From Bacteroidota bacterium (lineage in GTDB: Bacteria > Bacteroidota > Bacteroidia > Chitinophagales > Chitinophagaceae), in assembly GCA_005882315.1 (NCBI GenBank), contig VBAR01000006.1, positions 124,001 to 188,000 of the forward strand: a stretch of DNA of 64,000 nt. Reading direction: 5' to 3'. Positions 9,162-18,034 of this stretch are shown here, one piece after another; the first letter of the stretch is position 1, and each line of letters opens with the position of its first letter. The notes beneath the pieces were generated by a model, which was not told the DNA's origin, ran no database searches, and saw only the letters and a program-made list of their open reading frames with translations. The position numbers and the translations under genes are program-made.

Positions 9162-10361
9162 ATGGTTAAAATTGGACTAATAAGGGAGGGCAAGATACCT
9201 GCAGATAACAGGGTAGCATTGACCCCAGCTCAGTGTAAGTGGATATTAAAGAACAGCGATGAAGTAAAGATATATGCGCAACCATCATCAATCCGTTGTT
9301 TCAACGACAGGGAATACCAGGCAGCAGGAGTGGAGATCACAGAAGACATGACGCAATGTGATTTTCTTTTTGGTATAAAGGAAGTGCCCGTGGAAATGCT
9401 GATACCCGGAAAAACCTATGCCTTCTTTTCGCATACAAGAAAAAAACAACCGCATAACCGGGAGATGCTGAAAAAAATTATCAGCAACAAAATTACATTG
9501 ATTGATTATGAATGTCTCGAACATGATGATGGACAACGTATCATTGGGTTTGGTTTTTTAGCGGGAGTGGTAGGAGCCCATAACGGGATGATGGCTTACG
9601 GAAATAGAACAGGCCTTTATAAATTGGACAGGGTTTATAAGCAAAGAAGTTTTCGTGAACTGATACATAATTATTTTGGATTGCGTTTACCTAATGTAAA
9701 AATTGCAATTACAGGTTCTGGTCGTGTGGCGCATGGCGTATTGGAAATTATGAACCTGATGGGCATTCATGAAGTGGAGCCGGATGAATATTTGAAAAGA
9801 CGTTTTTCTTACCCGGTGTACACTCAATTAAAAGGCGTCGATTTGTATGAGCATAAAGAAACAGGAAAATATAGCCGTGAAGATTTTCATAACAGACCGC
9901 AAGATTATAACTGTAAATTTTTACCTTATGCTGAGCAAACTGATATTTTGATGAATGGTGTTTTTTGGGATGTGGATGTGCCAAGACTTTTTGAAAAAGC
10001 AGATGTAAGCAAGGAAACATTTATAATTCAGACCATTGCTGATATTACTGATGATAAAAATGGCTCAATTCCTATAAATCTTGGTGATCAGGCTATTGAT
10101 GATCCGATATATGGAGTTGATAAAAATAGTTTTGAGAAAACAGCACCTTACTTAAACAGTTCGATTGATATAATGGCCGTGGGCAATTTGCCAAACGAGT
10201 TACCTCGTGATGCCAGCCGGTATTTTGGTGAACAGTTGATCAAATATGTGCTGGAAGATATTGTAAAAGGCGGATCAGAGATTATTGATCGGGCCACAAT
10301 GGTTAAGCAGGGGAAACTAACAAAGCCGTATGAATATCTCAGCGATTATGTAAACGGTTGA
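9162..10361 (+). CDS. Alanine dehydrogenase / saccharopine dehydrogenase (lysine-forming) family oxidoreductase
   Basis: A 399-residue NAD(P)-dependent dehydrogenase of the AlaDH/PNT superfamily. The N-terminal domain opens with the family pattern GLIREGKIPADNRVALTP. A Rossmann motif appears as TGSGRVAHGV (about 186-195). The spacing and lack of membrane segments rule out transhydrogenase. Similarity to eukaryotic lysine-forming saccharopine dehydrogenase (LYS1) is suggested by the N-terminal and nucleotide-binding parts, but the substrate cannot be fixed by eye. Its stop codon abuts the hisIE stop on the other strand with no intervening base. Confidence 0.7.
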   Translation: MVKIGLIREGKIPADNRVALTPAQCKWILKNSDEVKIYAQPSSIRCFNDREYQAAGVEITEDMTQCDFLFGIKEVPVEMLIPGKTYAFFSHTRKKQPHNREMLKKIISNKITLIDYECLEHDDGQRIIGFGFLAGVVGAHNGMMAYGNRTGLYKLDRVYKQRSFRELIHNYFGLRLPNVKIAITGSGRVAHGVLEIMNLMGIHEVEPDEYLKRRFSYPVYTQLKGVDLYEHKETGKYSREDFHNRPQDYNCKFLPYAEQTDILMNGVFWDVDVPRLFEKADVSKETFIIQTIADITDDKNGSIPINLGDQAIDDPIYGVDKNSFEKTAPYLNSSIDIMAVGNLPNELPRDASRYFGEQLIKYVLEDIVKGGSEIIDRATMVKQGKLTKPYEYLSDYVNG

Positions 10362-10955
10362 TTATTTTTTATGTCTTTCAGCTAAAACTTTCACTACATC
10401 GTCCAGTCTATAATTTTTTGCCTGCAGCAAAACAAGATAATGAAATATAAGGTCGGCAGCTTCGCCTAAAAATTTTTCTTTATCATCGTCCTTGCTTTCA
10501 ATTACAAGTTCCACTGCTTCTTCACCTACTTTCTGTGAAATTTTATTGATGCCTTTTGTGAAAAGCGAAGAAGTATAGGAAGATTCTGAAGGATTATTTT
10601 TTCTTTCTATAATTATACTTTCCAGTTTCTCCAGGGAAAATGAAGAATTATTTTCATTGAAGCATGTATCGGCGCCGGAATGACAAACCGGCCCGGCAGG
10701 AGAGACCTTAATAAGTAATGTGTCGTTATCACAATCAGAAATAATTTCGTTTACGTATAAAAAATTATTGCTGGTTTCGCCTTTGGTCCAAAGCCGCTGC
10801 TTGCTGCGGCTAAAGAAAGTTACTTTGCCATCTGCTTTGGTTTTCTCAAATGCATCAGTATTCATAAAACCAAGCATGAGTACTTTATTGCTTATAGCAT
10901 CTTGAATTATTACAGGTACAAGCCCGTCTGCATACTTTGAAAAATCAGGATTCAT
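10362..10955 (-). CDS. hisIE: Bifunctional phosphoribosyl-AMP cyclohydrolase / phosphoribosyl-ATP pyrophosphatase HisIE
   Basis: Catalyses steps two and three of histidine synthesis. The N-terminal HisI half has FSRSKQRLWTKGETS and the metal-ligand blocks SDCDND and CHSGADTCF. The C-terminal HisE half (about 105-197) carries KVGEEAVELVIE and EAADLIFHYLVLL. The length of 197 residues suits the fused form. It is the last gene of the his operon on the minus strand. Confidence 0.95.
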   Translation of the reverse strand: MNPDFSKYADGLVPVIIQDAISNKVLMLGFMNTDAFEKTKADGKVTFFSRSKQRLWTKGETSNNFLYVNEIISDCDNDTLLIKVSPAGPVCHSGADTCFNENNSSFSLEKLESIIIERKNNPSESSYTSSLFTKGINKISQKVGEEAVELVIESKDDDKEKFLGEAADLIFHYLVLLQAKNYRLDDVVKVLAERHKK

Positions 10956-10973
10956 TTAAATGTTTTTTATTTG

Positions 10974-11189
10974 TCAATTTTTGTTCCGATAGCTATCGGG
11001 ATCATCATCGCCCCTTGCGACGCTTCTTTCATCTTCCTTATCGCTATTTTGCTTTTTCAGAAGTCCCATCAGGTTTTCAAACCGTTCCATTCTTCGTTCA
11101 TGCTCCTGCTCCCTTCGTATTTTGAGCCGCTGCTGCATATAATATGCAAAAGAGGCAGCAATAAGAAGTATGATAATTACGGGGATCAT
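10974..11189 (-). CDS. Small single-pass membrane protein inside the his operon
   Basis: A 71-residue ORF whose ATG overlaps the hisF stop (ATGA), so translation is probably coupled. Residues 1-17 form one transmembrane helix ([17 protein letters not shown]), then a highly charged, probably coiled-coil stretch ([13 protein letters not shown]), then a polar tail. The tail is partly encoded by the dispersed palindrome at 10986-10999, reading DPDSYR. I do not recognise the family. The overlap, same strand and intact frame support a real gene, but no link to histidine synthesis is visible. Confidence 0.6.
   Translation of the reverse strand: MIPVIIILLIAASFAYYMQQRLKIRREQEHERRMERFENLMGLLKKQNSDKEDERSVARGDDDPDSYRNKN
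10986..10999. repeat. Dispersed 14-bp palindrome, copy 1 (inside coding sequence)
   Basis: CCGATAGCTATCGG, a perfect palindrome, lies in frame near the end of the small membrane-protein gene and encodes part of DPDSYR. It shares its core with copies at 13875, 43799 and 50340. Confidence 0.7.
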
Positions 11190-11944
11190 ATGCGAACAGG
11201 AATGTGATTGATATGCAAATATTGTTTTAAATCCCGAATCGGTATTTCTTTAAAATGAAAAATACTTGCAGCCAACGCCGCATCGGCAGATGCTTCTTTA
11301 AATACTTCTGTAAAATGCTCCATAGTACCGGCACCGCCACTGGCAATGACAGGTACAGATAGATTTTCCGAAAGCAGTCTTGTTATTTCAATTGCAAAAC
11401 CTTTTTTGGTACCGTCATTGTTCATGGATGTAAGTAATATTTCACCAGCGCCAAGGTCAACTGCTTCTTTAGCCCAGGCAAAACATTTTTTATCAGTCTT
11501 TGTCCTTCCGCCATTAAGATATACATACCATTCGCCGTCTTCTTCTTTCTTAGTATCTATTGCCAGCACAACACACTGACTGCCGAATTCTTTTGCCAGT
11601 TCATTAATCAAGTGTGGATTTTTAAAAGCTGAAGTATTGACAGAAATTTTATCAGCTCCATTTTGCAAAAGTATATTCACATCTTCTACGCTGCTGATAC
11701 CTCCGCCTACTGTAAAAGGGATATTGACGTGATGAGCAATCTTGTTTACAAGCTCACTCAATGTTTTTCTTTTTTCAACTGTAGCAGTAATATCAAGAAA
11801 AACTAATTCGTCGGCCCCTTCTTTTGCATATAAAGCTCCCAACTCAACCGGGTCGCCTGCATCACGTAGATTTATAAAATTCGTGCCCTTAACAGTGCGA
11901 CCGTCTTTTATATCCAAACAAGGTATGATTCGTTTTGTAAGCAC
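11186..11944 (-). CDS. hisF: Imidazole glycerol phosphate synthase cyclase subunit HisF
   Basis: A (beta/alpha)8 barrel that pairs with HisH to make IGP and AICAR. It opens with [16 protein letters not shown], carrying the catalytic Asp near residue 11. A second catalytic Asp is in LAIDTKKE (about 130). The FTVGGGIS and [13 protein letters not shown] phosphate-binding loops are intact. The length of 252 residues is normal. It follows hisA by 11 bp. Confidence 0.97.
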   Translation of the reverse strand: MLTKRIIPCLDIKDGRTVKGTNFINLRDAGDPVELGALYAKEGADELVFLDITATVEKRKTLSELVNKIAHHVNIPFTVGGGISSVEDVNILLQNGADKISVNTSAFKNPHLINELAKEFGSQCVVLAIDTKKEEDGEWYVYLNGGRTKTDKKCFAWAKEAVDLGAGEILLTSMNNDGTKKGFAIEITRLLSENLSVPVIASGGAGTMEHFTEVFKEASADAALAASIFHFKEIPIRDLKQYLHINHIPVRI

Positions 11945-11955
11945 TGTGGTTCTTT

Positions 11956-12672
11956 TTAAATAAACATTTTTAATTCAGACAGCTTTATTCTATTCTCATA
12001 AATTGCTTTGCCAACGATGGCGCCTGTGCAACCAGCTTCTCTTAAATGAACCAGGTCATCAATCGAAGAAACTCCACCACTTGCGATCAGATCAATTGAA
12101 GGATGTTGGTTGAGGATTTTTTTATAGAGATCAATCCCTGTTCCCTGTAGCAGGCCATCTTTGCTGATATCAGTACAGAAAAATTGTTTTATACCTTTCA
12201 GTTTATATTTATCGATCAAATCAAAAACTGATACATCTGTTGTTTCAGTCCAGCCCTTGATCGCAAGCTTCTCGTCTTTCACATCAGCGCCTATAATAAA
12301 TCTTTCCACACCAAATTTAAAAAGCCAACCAGTTAAAGTGTTCTCATCTTTCACCGCTATACTTCCCACAGCAGCATATGCTGCTCCGGAGTCAAAACAA
12401 ATACCAACATTCTTAGCTGTACTGATACCTCCACTGAAATCAATTTTAAGATTTGTTTTAGCTGCTATCTGCTCCAGCACTTTCCAGTTTTTTACATCAC
12501 CTGCTTTCGCTCCATCAAGATCAACAAGGTGAAGTCTCTTTAATCCTGCATCTTCAAATTGCTTTGCTACTTCCAGCGGCTTTTCATTATAAACTTTTTT
12601 TTGTTCGTAATCGCCTTTGGTAAGTCTTACACATTTACCATCTATTATATCTATGGCGGGTATTATCTGCAT
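11956..12672 (-). CDS. hisA: ProFAR isomerase HisA
   Basis: Isomerises the 5'-ProFAR aminoaldose to the ketose, PRFAR. I prefer the ATG at 12672 ([17 protein letters not shown]), which starts just after the hisH stop (12674-12676); a start four codons earlier would overlap hisH. The barrel motifs are [25 protein letters not shown] and LIASGGVSS. The acid/base aspartates lie in AIDII (about residue 8) and CTDIS. It sits between hisH and hisF. Confidence 0.95.
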   Translation of the reverse strand: MQIIPAIDIIDGKCVRLTKGDYEQKKVYNEKPLEVAKQFEDAGLKRLHLVDLDGAKAGDVKNWKVLEQIAAKTNLKIDFSGGISTAKNVGICFDSGAAYAAVGSIAVKDENTLTGWLFKFGVERFIIGADVKDEKLAIKGWTETTDVSVFDLIDKYKLKGIKQFFCTDISKDGLLQGTGIDLYKKILNQHPSIDLIASGGVSSIDDLVHLREAGCTGAIVGKAIYENRIKLSELKMFI

Positions 12673-12673
12673 A

Positions 12674-13264
12674 CTATAGTTCAATAAAGTTTTTTAAAAT
12701 CTGTTCACCAGCTGCTGCACTTTTTTCAGGGTGAAACTGCACACCATAAAAATTATTCTTATGTAATGCACTACTATAGGGGTATACATAATCTGTTGTG
12801 GCAATTGTATGTTCACCTTTAGCTGCATAATAGCCATGCACAAAATAACAATAGCTATTAGTAAGTACATTTTTAAACAAATCAGTTTTCAGCTCATTGA
12901 TTGTGTTCCATCCAATTTGCGGAACTTTAAGACTTGTTCCTGCTGTATTGAATTTATTAACTGGTTCATCAAATATGCCGAGACAATCTGTATCGTTTTC
13001 TTCAGAATGCCTGCACATTAATTGCATCCCGAGACAGATACCAAGTACAGGTTGTGTCAACGAACTGATCAAGCTGTCAAGATTTCTTTCTTTTAAATAA
13101 TTCATTGCAGTGCTTGCTTCACCTACTCCGGGAAAGATCACTTTGTCCGCATTTTTAATTTCCTCAGCATTATCAGTTACCGTAGCAGAATAGCCGATCC
13201 TCTCCAGTGCATACAATACGGAGCGGATATTTCCTGCATTATATTTTATGATTGCCAATTTCAT
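12674..13264 (-). CDS. hisH: Imidazole glycerol phosphate synthase glutamine amidotransferase subunit HisH
   Basis: A class I glutaminase that supplies ammonia to HisF. The nucleophile elbow GICLGMQLM holds the catalytic cysteine near residue 77. YGVQFHPEKS near the C-terminus supplies the His-Glu pair. PGVGEA is the family's early loop. The length of 196 residues is normal. It overlaps the end of hisB by one base, indicating coupled translation. Confidence 0.96.
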   Translation of the reverse strand: MKLAIIKYNAGNIRSVLYALERIGYSATVTDNAEEIKNADKVIFPGVGEASTAMNYLKERNLDSLISSLTQPVLGICLGMQLMCRHSEENDTDCLGIFDEPVNKFNTAGTSLKVPQIGWNTINELKTDLFKNVLTNSYCYFVHGYYAAKGEHTIATTDYVYPYSSALHKNNFYGVQFHPEKSAAAGEQILKNFIEL

Positions 13265-14418
13265 TAAATTATTCCTTTCGTTGTTGGTAACTGCATATTG
13301 TCAATATCTCTTTTCACAGCCATCTTAATTGATTTAGCCAATGCTTTAAAAATGGATTCGATTTTATGATGTTCATTTTCTCCTTCTACTTTTATATTCA
13401 GATTGCATTTGGCTGCATCGCTGAAGGATTTGAAGAAATGATAAAACATTTCTGTGGGCATATCACCAATCTTTTCTCTAGAGAATTTCGCATCCCATAC
13501 TAGCCAACTTCTTCCGCCGAAATCAATTGCTACCTGTGCAAGACAATCATCCATTGGTAACATAAAACCATAGCGGCTGATGCCTGCCTTATTACCAAGG
13601 GCTTTTGCAAATGCTTCGCCGAGTGCAATTGCAGTGTCTTCTATTGTGTGGTGTTCATCAATTTGCAGATCACCGTCAACTTTAATTTTAAGATCAGCTC
13701 CACTATGCCTGCCGAGCTGGTCAAGCATATGATTGAAGAAGTTCAACCCGGTATTGATCTCTGTTTTACCATTGCCATCAAGATTTAATTCGATACAAAT
13801 CTTTGTTTCATTTGTATTTCTTTCATGTTTTACATAACGGTTGCCCAATTTCAGAAATTCATAAATTTTTTTCCACCCGATAGCTATCGGGTCAGTTGTT
13901 TCTAAAGCAATAGTTGATTGTAGGGCATTGAGTGTGTCTTTTATTTCATTACCACCAAGATCAGGGTCATTATTCAGCCAGATAGCTTTGCATCCCAAAT
14001 TTTTTGCTAATTGTACATCTGTTATTCTATCTCCAATTACAAATGAGTTTGCTAAATCATATTCCGGGTTGTTAATATATTTTGTGAACATTCCTGTTCC
14101 GGGTTTGCGTGTCGATTTATTTTCGTTGGCAAAACTTTTATCAATAAGTACTTCGGTAAAATTTATTGCTTCTGCTGAAAGATTTTTCAGAATAAAATTA
14201 TGTACAGGCCAGAATGTTTCTTCAGGAAAGTCAGCTGTTCCCAAACCATCCTGGTTAGTTGGCATCACAAGCTCATAATCGAATTCTTTTGTAATACGGG
14301 ATAGCCATGTAAACATACCCGGATAGAATTCGAGTTTTTCAAAAGAATCGATCTGGTAAGTAGGCGGGGCTTCTTTGATCAGCGTTCCGTCCCTATCGAT
14401 AAATAATACTTTCTTCAT
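13264..14418 (-). CDS. hisB: Bifunctional histidinol-phosphatase / imidazoleglycerol-phosphate dehydratase HisB
   Basis: Carries two his steps in one 384-residue chain, as in E. coli. The N-terminal HAD phosphatase (about 1-165) starts with FIDRDGTLI and has a KPGTGMF motif. The C-terminal dehydratase (about 195-384) has the metal-binding [14 protein letters not shown] and [10 protein letters not shown]. The linker between the domains contains an 18-bp palindrome read as DPIAIG. It overlaps hisC by four bases (ATGA) and hisH by one. Confidence 0.96.
   Translation of the reverse strand: MKKVLFIDRDGTLIKEAPPTYQIDSFEKLEFYPGMFTWLSRITKEFDYELVMPTNQDGLGTADFPEETFWPVHNFILKNLSAEAINFTEVLIDKSFANENKSTRKPGTGMFTKYINNPEYDLANSFVIGDRITDVQLAKNLGCKAIWLNNDPDLGGNEIKDTLNALQSTIALETTDPIAIGWKKIYEFLKLGNRYVKHERNTNETKICIELNLDGNGKTEINTGLNFFNHMLDQLGRHSGADLKIKVDGDLQIDEHHTIEDTAIALGEAFAKALGNKAGISRYGFMLPMDDCLAQVAIDFGGRSWLVWDAKFSREKIGDMPTEMFYHFFKSFSDAAKCNLNIKVEGENEHHKIESIFKALAKSIKMAVKRDIDNMQLPTTKGII
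13875..13892. repeat. Dispersed palindrome, copy 2 (inside hisB)
   Basis: ACCCGATAGCTATCGGGT is an 18-bp perfect palindrome, the longest of the four copies. It lies in frame in the hisB inter-domain linker and encodes DPIAIG. Confidence 0.75.
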
Positions 14419-15467
14419 CCGTTGTACTTTTTTAATAAATTAATCAGTTTTGAGTTTTCACCCGGTGTTCCTATTGTGATTCTTAAGCAATCATCGCATA
14501 AAACAATCTTGCTTCTGTCCCGTACAATAATGCCTTCTGCACAGAGGCTTTCATAGATCTCTTTTGTGTTTTTTATTTTTACCAATAAAAAATTTGCATC
14601 TGATGGATAAACAAACTCAGTAGCTGAAAGATTCAGCAAATCAGTTTTTAATTTTTCTCTTTCACTCACTGTAATGCTGATGTGCTGGTTTACCCATTCG
14701 ATATTATTCAGTGCATCGAGTGCCAGCAATTGCGTAGCTGTATTGATATTGTAAGGGTATTTTACTTTGTTGAAAAGATCAATGATTTGTTGTGACGCAA
14801 ACGCCATTCCCAGTCTCAATCCAGCCAATCCCCATGCTTTGCTTAGCGTCTGCATTACTACAAGATTGGGGTATTCTGTCAATTCTGAAATGAAGGTTTT
14901 TTGTTTTGCATAATTGATATACGCTTCATCAATTACTACGACACCATTGAAATTATTCAGAATGATCTCTATATCTGCACGATTAATACTATTACCTGTT
15001 GGGTTGTTAGGTGAGCAAATGAAAATGAGTTTGGTAAAAGGATCAATGGCGTTTTCAATTTCATCAATTTGCAGTTGGTAATCTTTTGTAAGATTGATCT
15101 TCTTTACTTTTATATCATTCATTTCTGCGCAAACTTCGTACATGCCATAAGTAGGAGGGAAGATGATTGCGTTGTCACGACCGGGTTCACAGAAAATTCG
15201 AAAGAGCAGATCGATCGCTTCATCACTGCCATTCCCGAGAAAAATATTTTGTGGTGGTACTCCTTTTATTTTGCTGAGTTTTTCTTTTACTTCCATTTGC
15301 AAAGGATCGGGGTAGCGATTAAAGTTATCCGGCAAGGGAGAGCCAAATGAATTTTCATTGGCATCCAGGAAAACAGAAGCCTCACCGCTAAACTCATGTC
15401 TTGCTGATGAATAGGCAGTCATCTTCTTGATATTATCCCGTACCAGGCTTTCTAAATTAAATTCCAT
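14415..15467 (-). CDS. hisC: Histidinol-phosphate aminotransferase HisC
   Basis: A PLP enzyme that converts imidazole acetol phosphate and glutamate to histidinol phosphate. The fold-type I landmarks are [12 protein letters not shown] (phosphate cup), [17 protein letters not shown], and [15 protein letters not shown] with the PLP lysine. The arginine contacting the carboxylate lies in CLRITIG near the C-terminus. The length of 350 residues is normal. Its stop overlaps the hisB start, and the gene begins two bases after hisD ends. Confidence 0.96.
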   Translation of the reverse strand: MEFNLESLVRDNIKKMTAYSSARHEFSGEASVFLDANENSFGSPLPDNFNRYPDPLQMEVKEKLSKIKGVPPQNIFLGNGSDEAIDLLFRIFCEPGRDNAIIFPPTYGMYEVCAEMNDIKVKKINLTKDYQLQIDEIENAIDPFTKLIFICSPNNPTGNSINRADIEIILNNFNGVVVIDEAYINYAKQKTFISELTEYPNLVVMQTLSKAWGLAGLRLGMAFASQQIIDLFNKVKYPYNINTATQLLALDALNNIEWVNQHISITVSEREKLKTDLLNLSATEFVYPSDANFLLVKIKNTKEIYESLCAEGIIVRDRSKIVLCDDCLRITIGTPGENSKLINLLKKYNG

Positions 15468-15469
15468 AC

Positions 15470-16750
15470 TCAGTTTTTTAATCTTATTGCTACTGCATTT
15501 TTATGGGCATCCAATCCTTCTGCTGATGCCATTTGCATTACGGTGTCACCAATATTTTTCAATCCTTGCTTTGTCAGTTGCTGAAAGGTTATCTTTTTTA
15601 CAAAACTATCAACGGATACGCCGCTGTACATAGCCGCATAACCATTTGTTGGCAATGTGTGATTCGTACCGCTTGCATAATCACCAACTGATTCAGGAGA
15701 ATAATTGCCAATGAAAACAGAACCTGCTGAAACGATCATATCCGTTAAACTTTCAGCGTTTTTGCATGAAAGTATTATATGTTCAGGTGCATAAAGATTA
15801 GATAACTCAATTGCTTCATCAATTGACTTAAGCAAAATGATCTTACTATTACGTAATGCTTTTTCAGCAATTGCTTTTCTTGGCAGATCGTTTAATTGTT
15901 CTTTTATGCATTGCTGAACTCTTTCTGCTATTGTTTCGCTGGTAGTTAGCAACATAACCTGTGAGTCGGCGCCGTGTTCTGCCTGAGATAATAGATCAGC
16001 AGCAACAAAATCAGGTACTGCTGTTTCATCTGCAATTACCAAAACCTCGGATGGACCGGCGGGCATATCAATTGCCACTCCTTCTTTTTGTACCAGTAGT
16101 TTGGCGGCAGTTACATATTGATTTCCGGGGCCGAAAATCTTGAACACTTTAGGAATGCTTTCTGTTCCGTATGCCATTGCACCAATGGCCTGCACACCAC
16201 CAGCTTTGAAAATTTTTGTTATACCACAAAGATTTGCAGTATATAAAATGGCAGGATTGATCGATCCGTCTTTTGAAGGTGGGGTACATAGAACTATTTC
16301 TTTACAACCGGCGAGTGATGCAGGAACTGCCAGCATCAGCACTGTAGAGAAAAGAGGTGCAGTGCCGCCGGGAATATAGATGCCCACTTTTTCGATGCCG
16401 ACTGATTTTCTCCAGCAATTGATGCCCGGCATTGTTTCAATAATCTTTATTTCATCAACCTGCGACTGGTGAAATTTTTCAATATTCGATTTGGCTTGTT
16501 TTATTGCTTCCTTCAATTCTGGAGGCATTAATTCTTTTGCTTCTTCAATTTCTTTTTCACTTACCAATAGTTTCTTCAGCTTCACCCCGTCAAACTCATT
16601 TGTATATTTCTTTACAGCTTTATCACCTTTCAGATTTACTTTTTCCAAAATCTTCTTCACTACTTTTTCTAACGAAGCAGTTTCAAGTACAGGCCGCTTA
16701 ATTATCTCTTGCCAATTGCTTCTGTCCGGATATTTTATCACGTTTATCAT
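15470..16750 (-). CDS. hisD: Histidinol dehydrogenase HisD
   Basis: A zinc-dependent enzyme that oxidises histidinol to histidine in two NAD+ steps. Recognised by YIPGGTAPLFSTVLM, VFKIFGPGNQYVTAAK, DMPAGPSEVLVIAD, SQAEHGADSQV with zinc/catalytic residues, and the APEHI and GDYASGTNHTLPT blocks. The length of 426 residues matches the family. It follows hisG by 16 bp and is the second gene of the operon. Confidence 0.97.
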   Translation of the reverse strand: MINVIKYPDRSNWQEIIKRPVLETASLEKVVKKILEKVNLKGDKAVKKYTNEFDGVKLKKLLVSEKEIEEAKELMPPELKEAIKQAKSNIEKFHQSQVDEIKIIETMPGINCWRKSVGIEKVGIYIPGGTAPLFSTVLMLAVPASLAGCKEIVLCTPPSKDGSINPAILYTANLCGITKIFKAGGVQAIGAMAYGTESIPKVFKIFGPGNQYVTAAKLLVQKEGVAIDMPAGPSEVLVIADETAVPDFVAADLLSQAEHGADSQVMLLTTSETIAERVQQCIKEQLNDLPRKAIAEKALRNSKIILLKSIDEAIELSNLYAPEHIILSCKNAESLTDMIVSAGSVFIGNYSPESVGDYASGTNHTLPTNGYAAMYSGVSVDSFVKKITFQQLTKQGLKNIGDTVMQMASAEGLDAHKNAVAIRLKN

Positions 16751-16766
16751 CTTAACCTTTTATTTC

Positions 16767-17627
16767 CTAAATAATCATTTTTTCAATTGGAATGATCAAT
16801 ATTCCCTGGGCGCCATTTTCTTTCAGGTTTTCAATCACATCCCAGAAATCATTTTCACTGATAACTGAGTGAACTGAACTCCATCCGGTTTCTGCCAGTG
16901 GAAGAATAGTGGGGCTTTTCATGCCGGGTAATAATTTGCAGATAGCATCTAACTTATCATTCGGAGCATTCAGCAAAACATATTTATTGTTCTTGGCTTT
17001 TTTTACAGCGCTTATTCTGAATAAAAGTTTACTAAGCAGGTTTTGTTTTTCAACAGATAGACTTTTATTACTAATCAAAACAGCTTCGGATTTTAAAACG
17101 GTTTCAAGTTCCGCCAGTTCATTACTGAATAAAGTACTTCCTGAGCTTACAAGATCGCAGATTGCATCAGCGAGGCCAATTCGTGGTGCTATTTCCACTG
17201 ATCCACTGATCTCCTGTATGGTTGCTTTTATTTTTTTTTCATCCAGGTAAGAAGAAAGGATCAAAGGGTAACTGGTTGCAATCTTTTTACCAACCAGATC
17301 CGATAAGGATTTTATCTGACCTGCTTTAGGGATAGCAATCGATAGACGGCATTTACCAAAACCTAATTTCGCAATTGTATTTACCTGTTTATTTTTTTCA
17401 GCTACTACATTTTCCCCAACAAAACCAATATCCGCTACAGCATCCTGTACATATTCAGGAATATCATCATCACGCAAAAAGAAAACCTCTAATGGAAAAT
17501 TAGCAGCCTGTACCCGCAACTGGTTATTGCCATTGCTTACATCAATACCGCATTCTTTCAGCAGGGCCATCGAGCCTTCATACAATCTCCCTTTTTTCTG
17601 AACGGCAATTTTTAATGATTCACTCAT
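16767..17627 (-). CDS. hisG: ATP phosphoribosyltransferase, long form, HisG
   Basis: The committed step of histidine synthesis, condensing ATP and PRPP. At 286 residues it is the long hexameric form: a bilobal catalytic part (about 1-215, with KKGRLYEGSMALL and the PRPP loop SGSVEIAPRIGLADAICDLVSSGST) and a C-terminal ACT-like regulatory domain (about 216-286) that normally binds histidine for feedback inhibition. No HisZ is needed. It is the first structural gene and lies directly after the attenuator. Confidence 0.96.
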   Translation of the reverse strand: MSESLKIAVQKKGRLYEGSMALLKECGIDVSNGNNQLRVQAANFPLEVFFLRDDDIPEYVQDAVADIGFVGENVVAEKNKQVNTIAKLGFGKCRLSIAIPKAGQIKSLSDLVGKKIATSYPLILSSYLDEKKIKATIQEISGSVEIAPRIGLADAICDLVSSGSTLFSNELAELETVLKSEAVLISNKSLSVEKQNLLSKLLFRISAVKKAKNNKYVLLNAPNDKLDAICKLLPGMKSPTILPLAETGWSSVHSVISENDFWDVIENLKENGAQGILIIPIEKMII

Positions 17628-17640
17628 TGATAAATAGTTT

Positions 17641-17674
17641 AAAATGAAAAAGGGCTTACCTGAGTAAGCCCTTT
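17641..17674 (-). terminator. his operon attenuator terminator
   Basis: On the minus strand an 11-bp perfect stem AAAGGGCTTAC / GTAAGCCCTTT (arms 17664-17674 and 17649-17659) with a four-base loop is followed by a T-rich tract. It sits between the leader peptide and hisG. Its 5' arm also contains GGCTTAC (17664-17670), which can pair instead with GTAGGCC inside the leader peptide gene, so the hairpin can be switched off. Confidence 0.88.
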
Positions 17675-17700
17675 AAAAGTTTATGATAAACATAATACCA

Positions 17701-17760
17701 TCACGGCCTACACTGAAAGCGTAAGATATGGTGATGATGATTATGTGTACGATTAATCAT
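17701..17760 (-). CDS. hisL: his operon leader peptide HisL
   Basis: A 19-residue ORF reading MINRTHNHHHHILRFQCRP. It has five histidines in six codons (residues 6 and 8-11). In attenuation control, scarcity of charged tRNA-His stalls a ribosome on these codons. GTAGGCC in codons 17-19 (17705-17711) would then stay free to pair with the 5' arm of the downstream terminator and let hisG-IE be transcribed. If translation reaches the stop, the ribosome covers GTAGGCC and the terminator forms. The His run, the complementary segment and the terminator agree in position. Confidence 0.9.
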   Translation of the reverse strand: MINRTHNHHHHILRFQCRP

Positions 17761-17767
17761 TGTGTCG

Positions 17768-17775
17768 CAAAAATA
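17768..17775 (-). promoter_or_regulatory. -7 box of the his operon promoter
   Basis: On the minus strand this reads TATTTTTG, matching TAnnTTTG, and ends seven bases before the hisL ATG. The -33 region is weak (a TTTT run about 19 bp upstream) and falls in the end of the preceding lipoprotein gene. The transcript would begin only a few bases before hisL. Confidence 0.6.
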
Positions 17776-17786
17776 GGGTAGAAAGT

Positions 17787-17921
17787 TTATGAATGAAAAC
17801 TTTTATTCTCTGTTTGTTTTTTGGAAACTGCGGGGCAACCGTATTTGCGTGAAGTGGCGCATGAACTCATTGCAACAACCATTAGTACGATTCCAAGAAA
17901 GGCAAATAATCTATTTTTCAT
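17787..17921 (-). CDS. Tiny lipoprotein of unknown function
   Basis: A 44-residue ORF with a classic lipoprotein signal: MKNRLFAFLGIVLMVVAM followed by SSC, placing the lipidated cysteine at residue 21. The mature part is only about 24 residues and contains KYGCPA. It would be anchored to a membrane face. It starts at 17921, divergent from the exonuclease gene, and ends 12 bp before the his -7 box. Read-through into the his leader is possible. I know no function. Confidence 0.6.
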   Translation of the reverse strand: MKNRLFAFLGIVLMVVAMSSCATSRKYGCPAVSKKQTENKSFHS

Positions 17922-17978
17922 TTGGGATATTTTTTGATTAAACGAAAAAAGCTTGATTTTAGTGCATAAAGGTAAAGA

Positions 17979-18011
17979 TTTGATCCTTTTCAGGCCAATG
18001 TTTTATATTTG
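17979..18011 (+). promoter_or_regulatory. Bacteroidota-type promoter for the exonuclease gene
   Basis: TTTG (17979-17982), a 21-bp spacer and TATATTTG (18004-18011) match both elements of the consensus, 23 bp before the ATG. Confidence 0.7.
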
Positions 18012-18034
18012 CCGTCCTTACATTATTGATTTTC

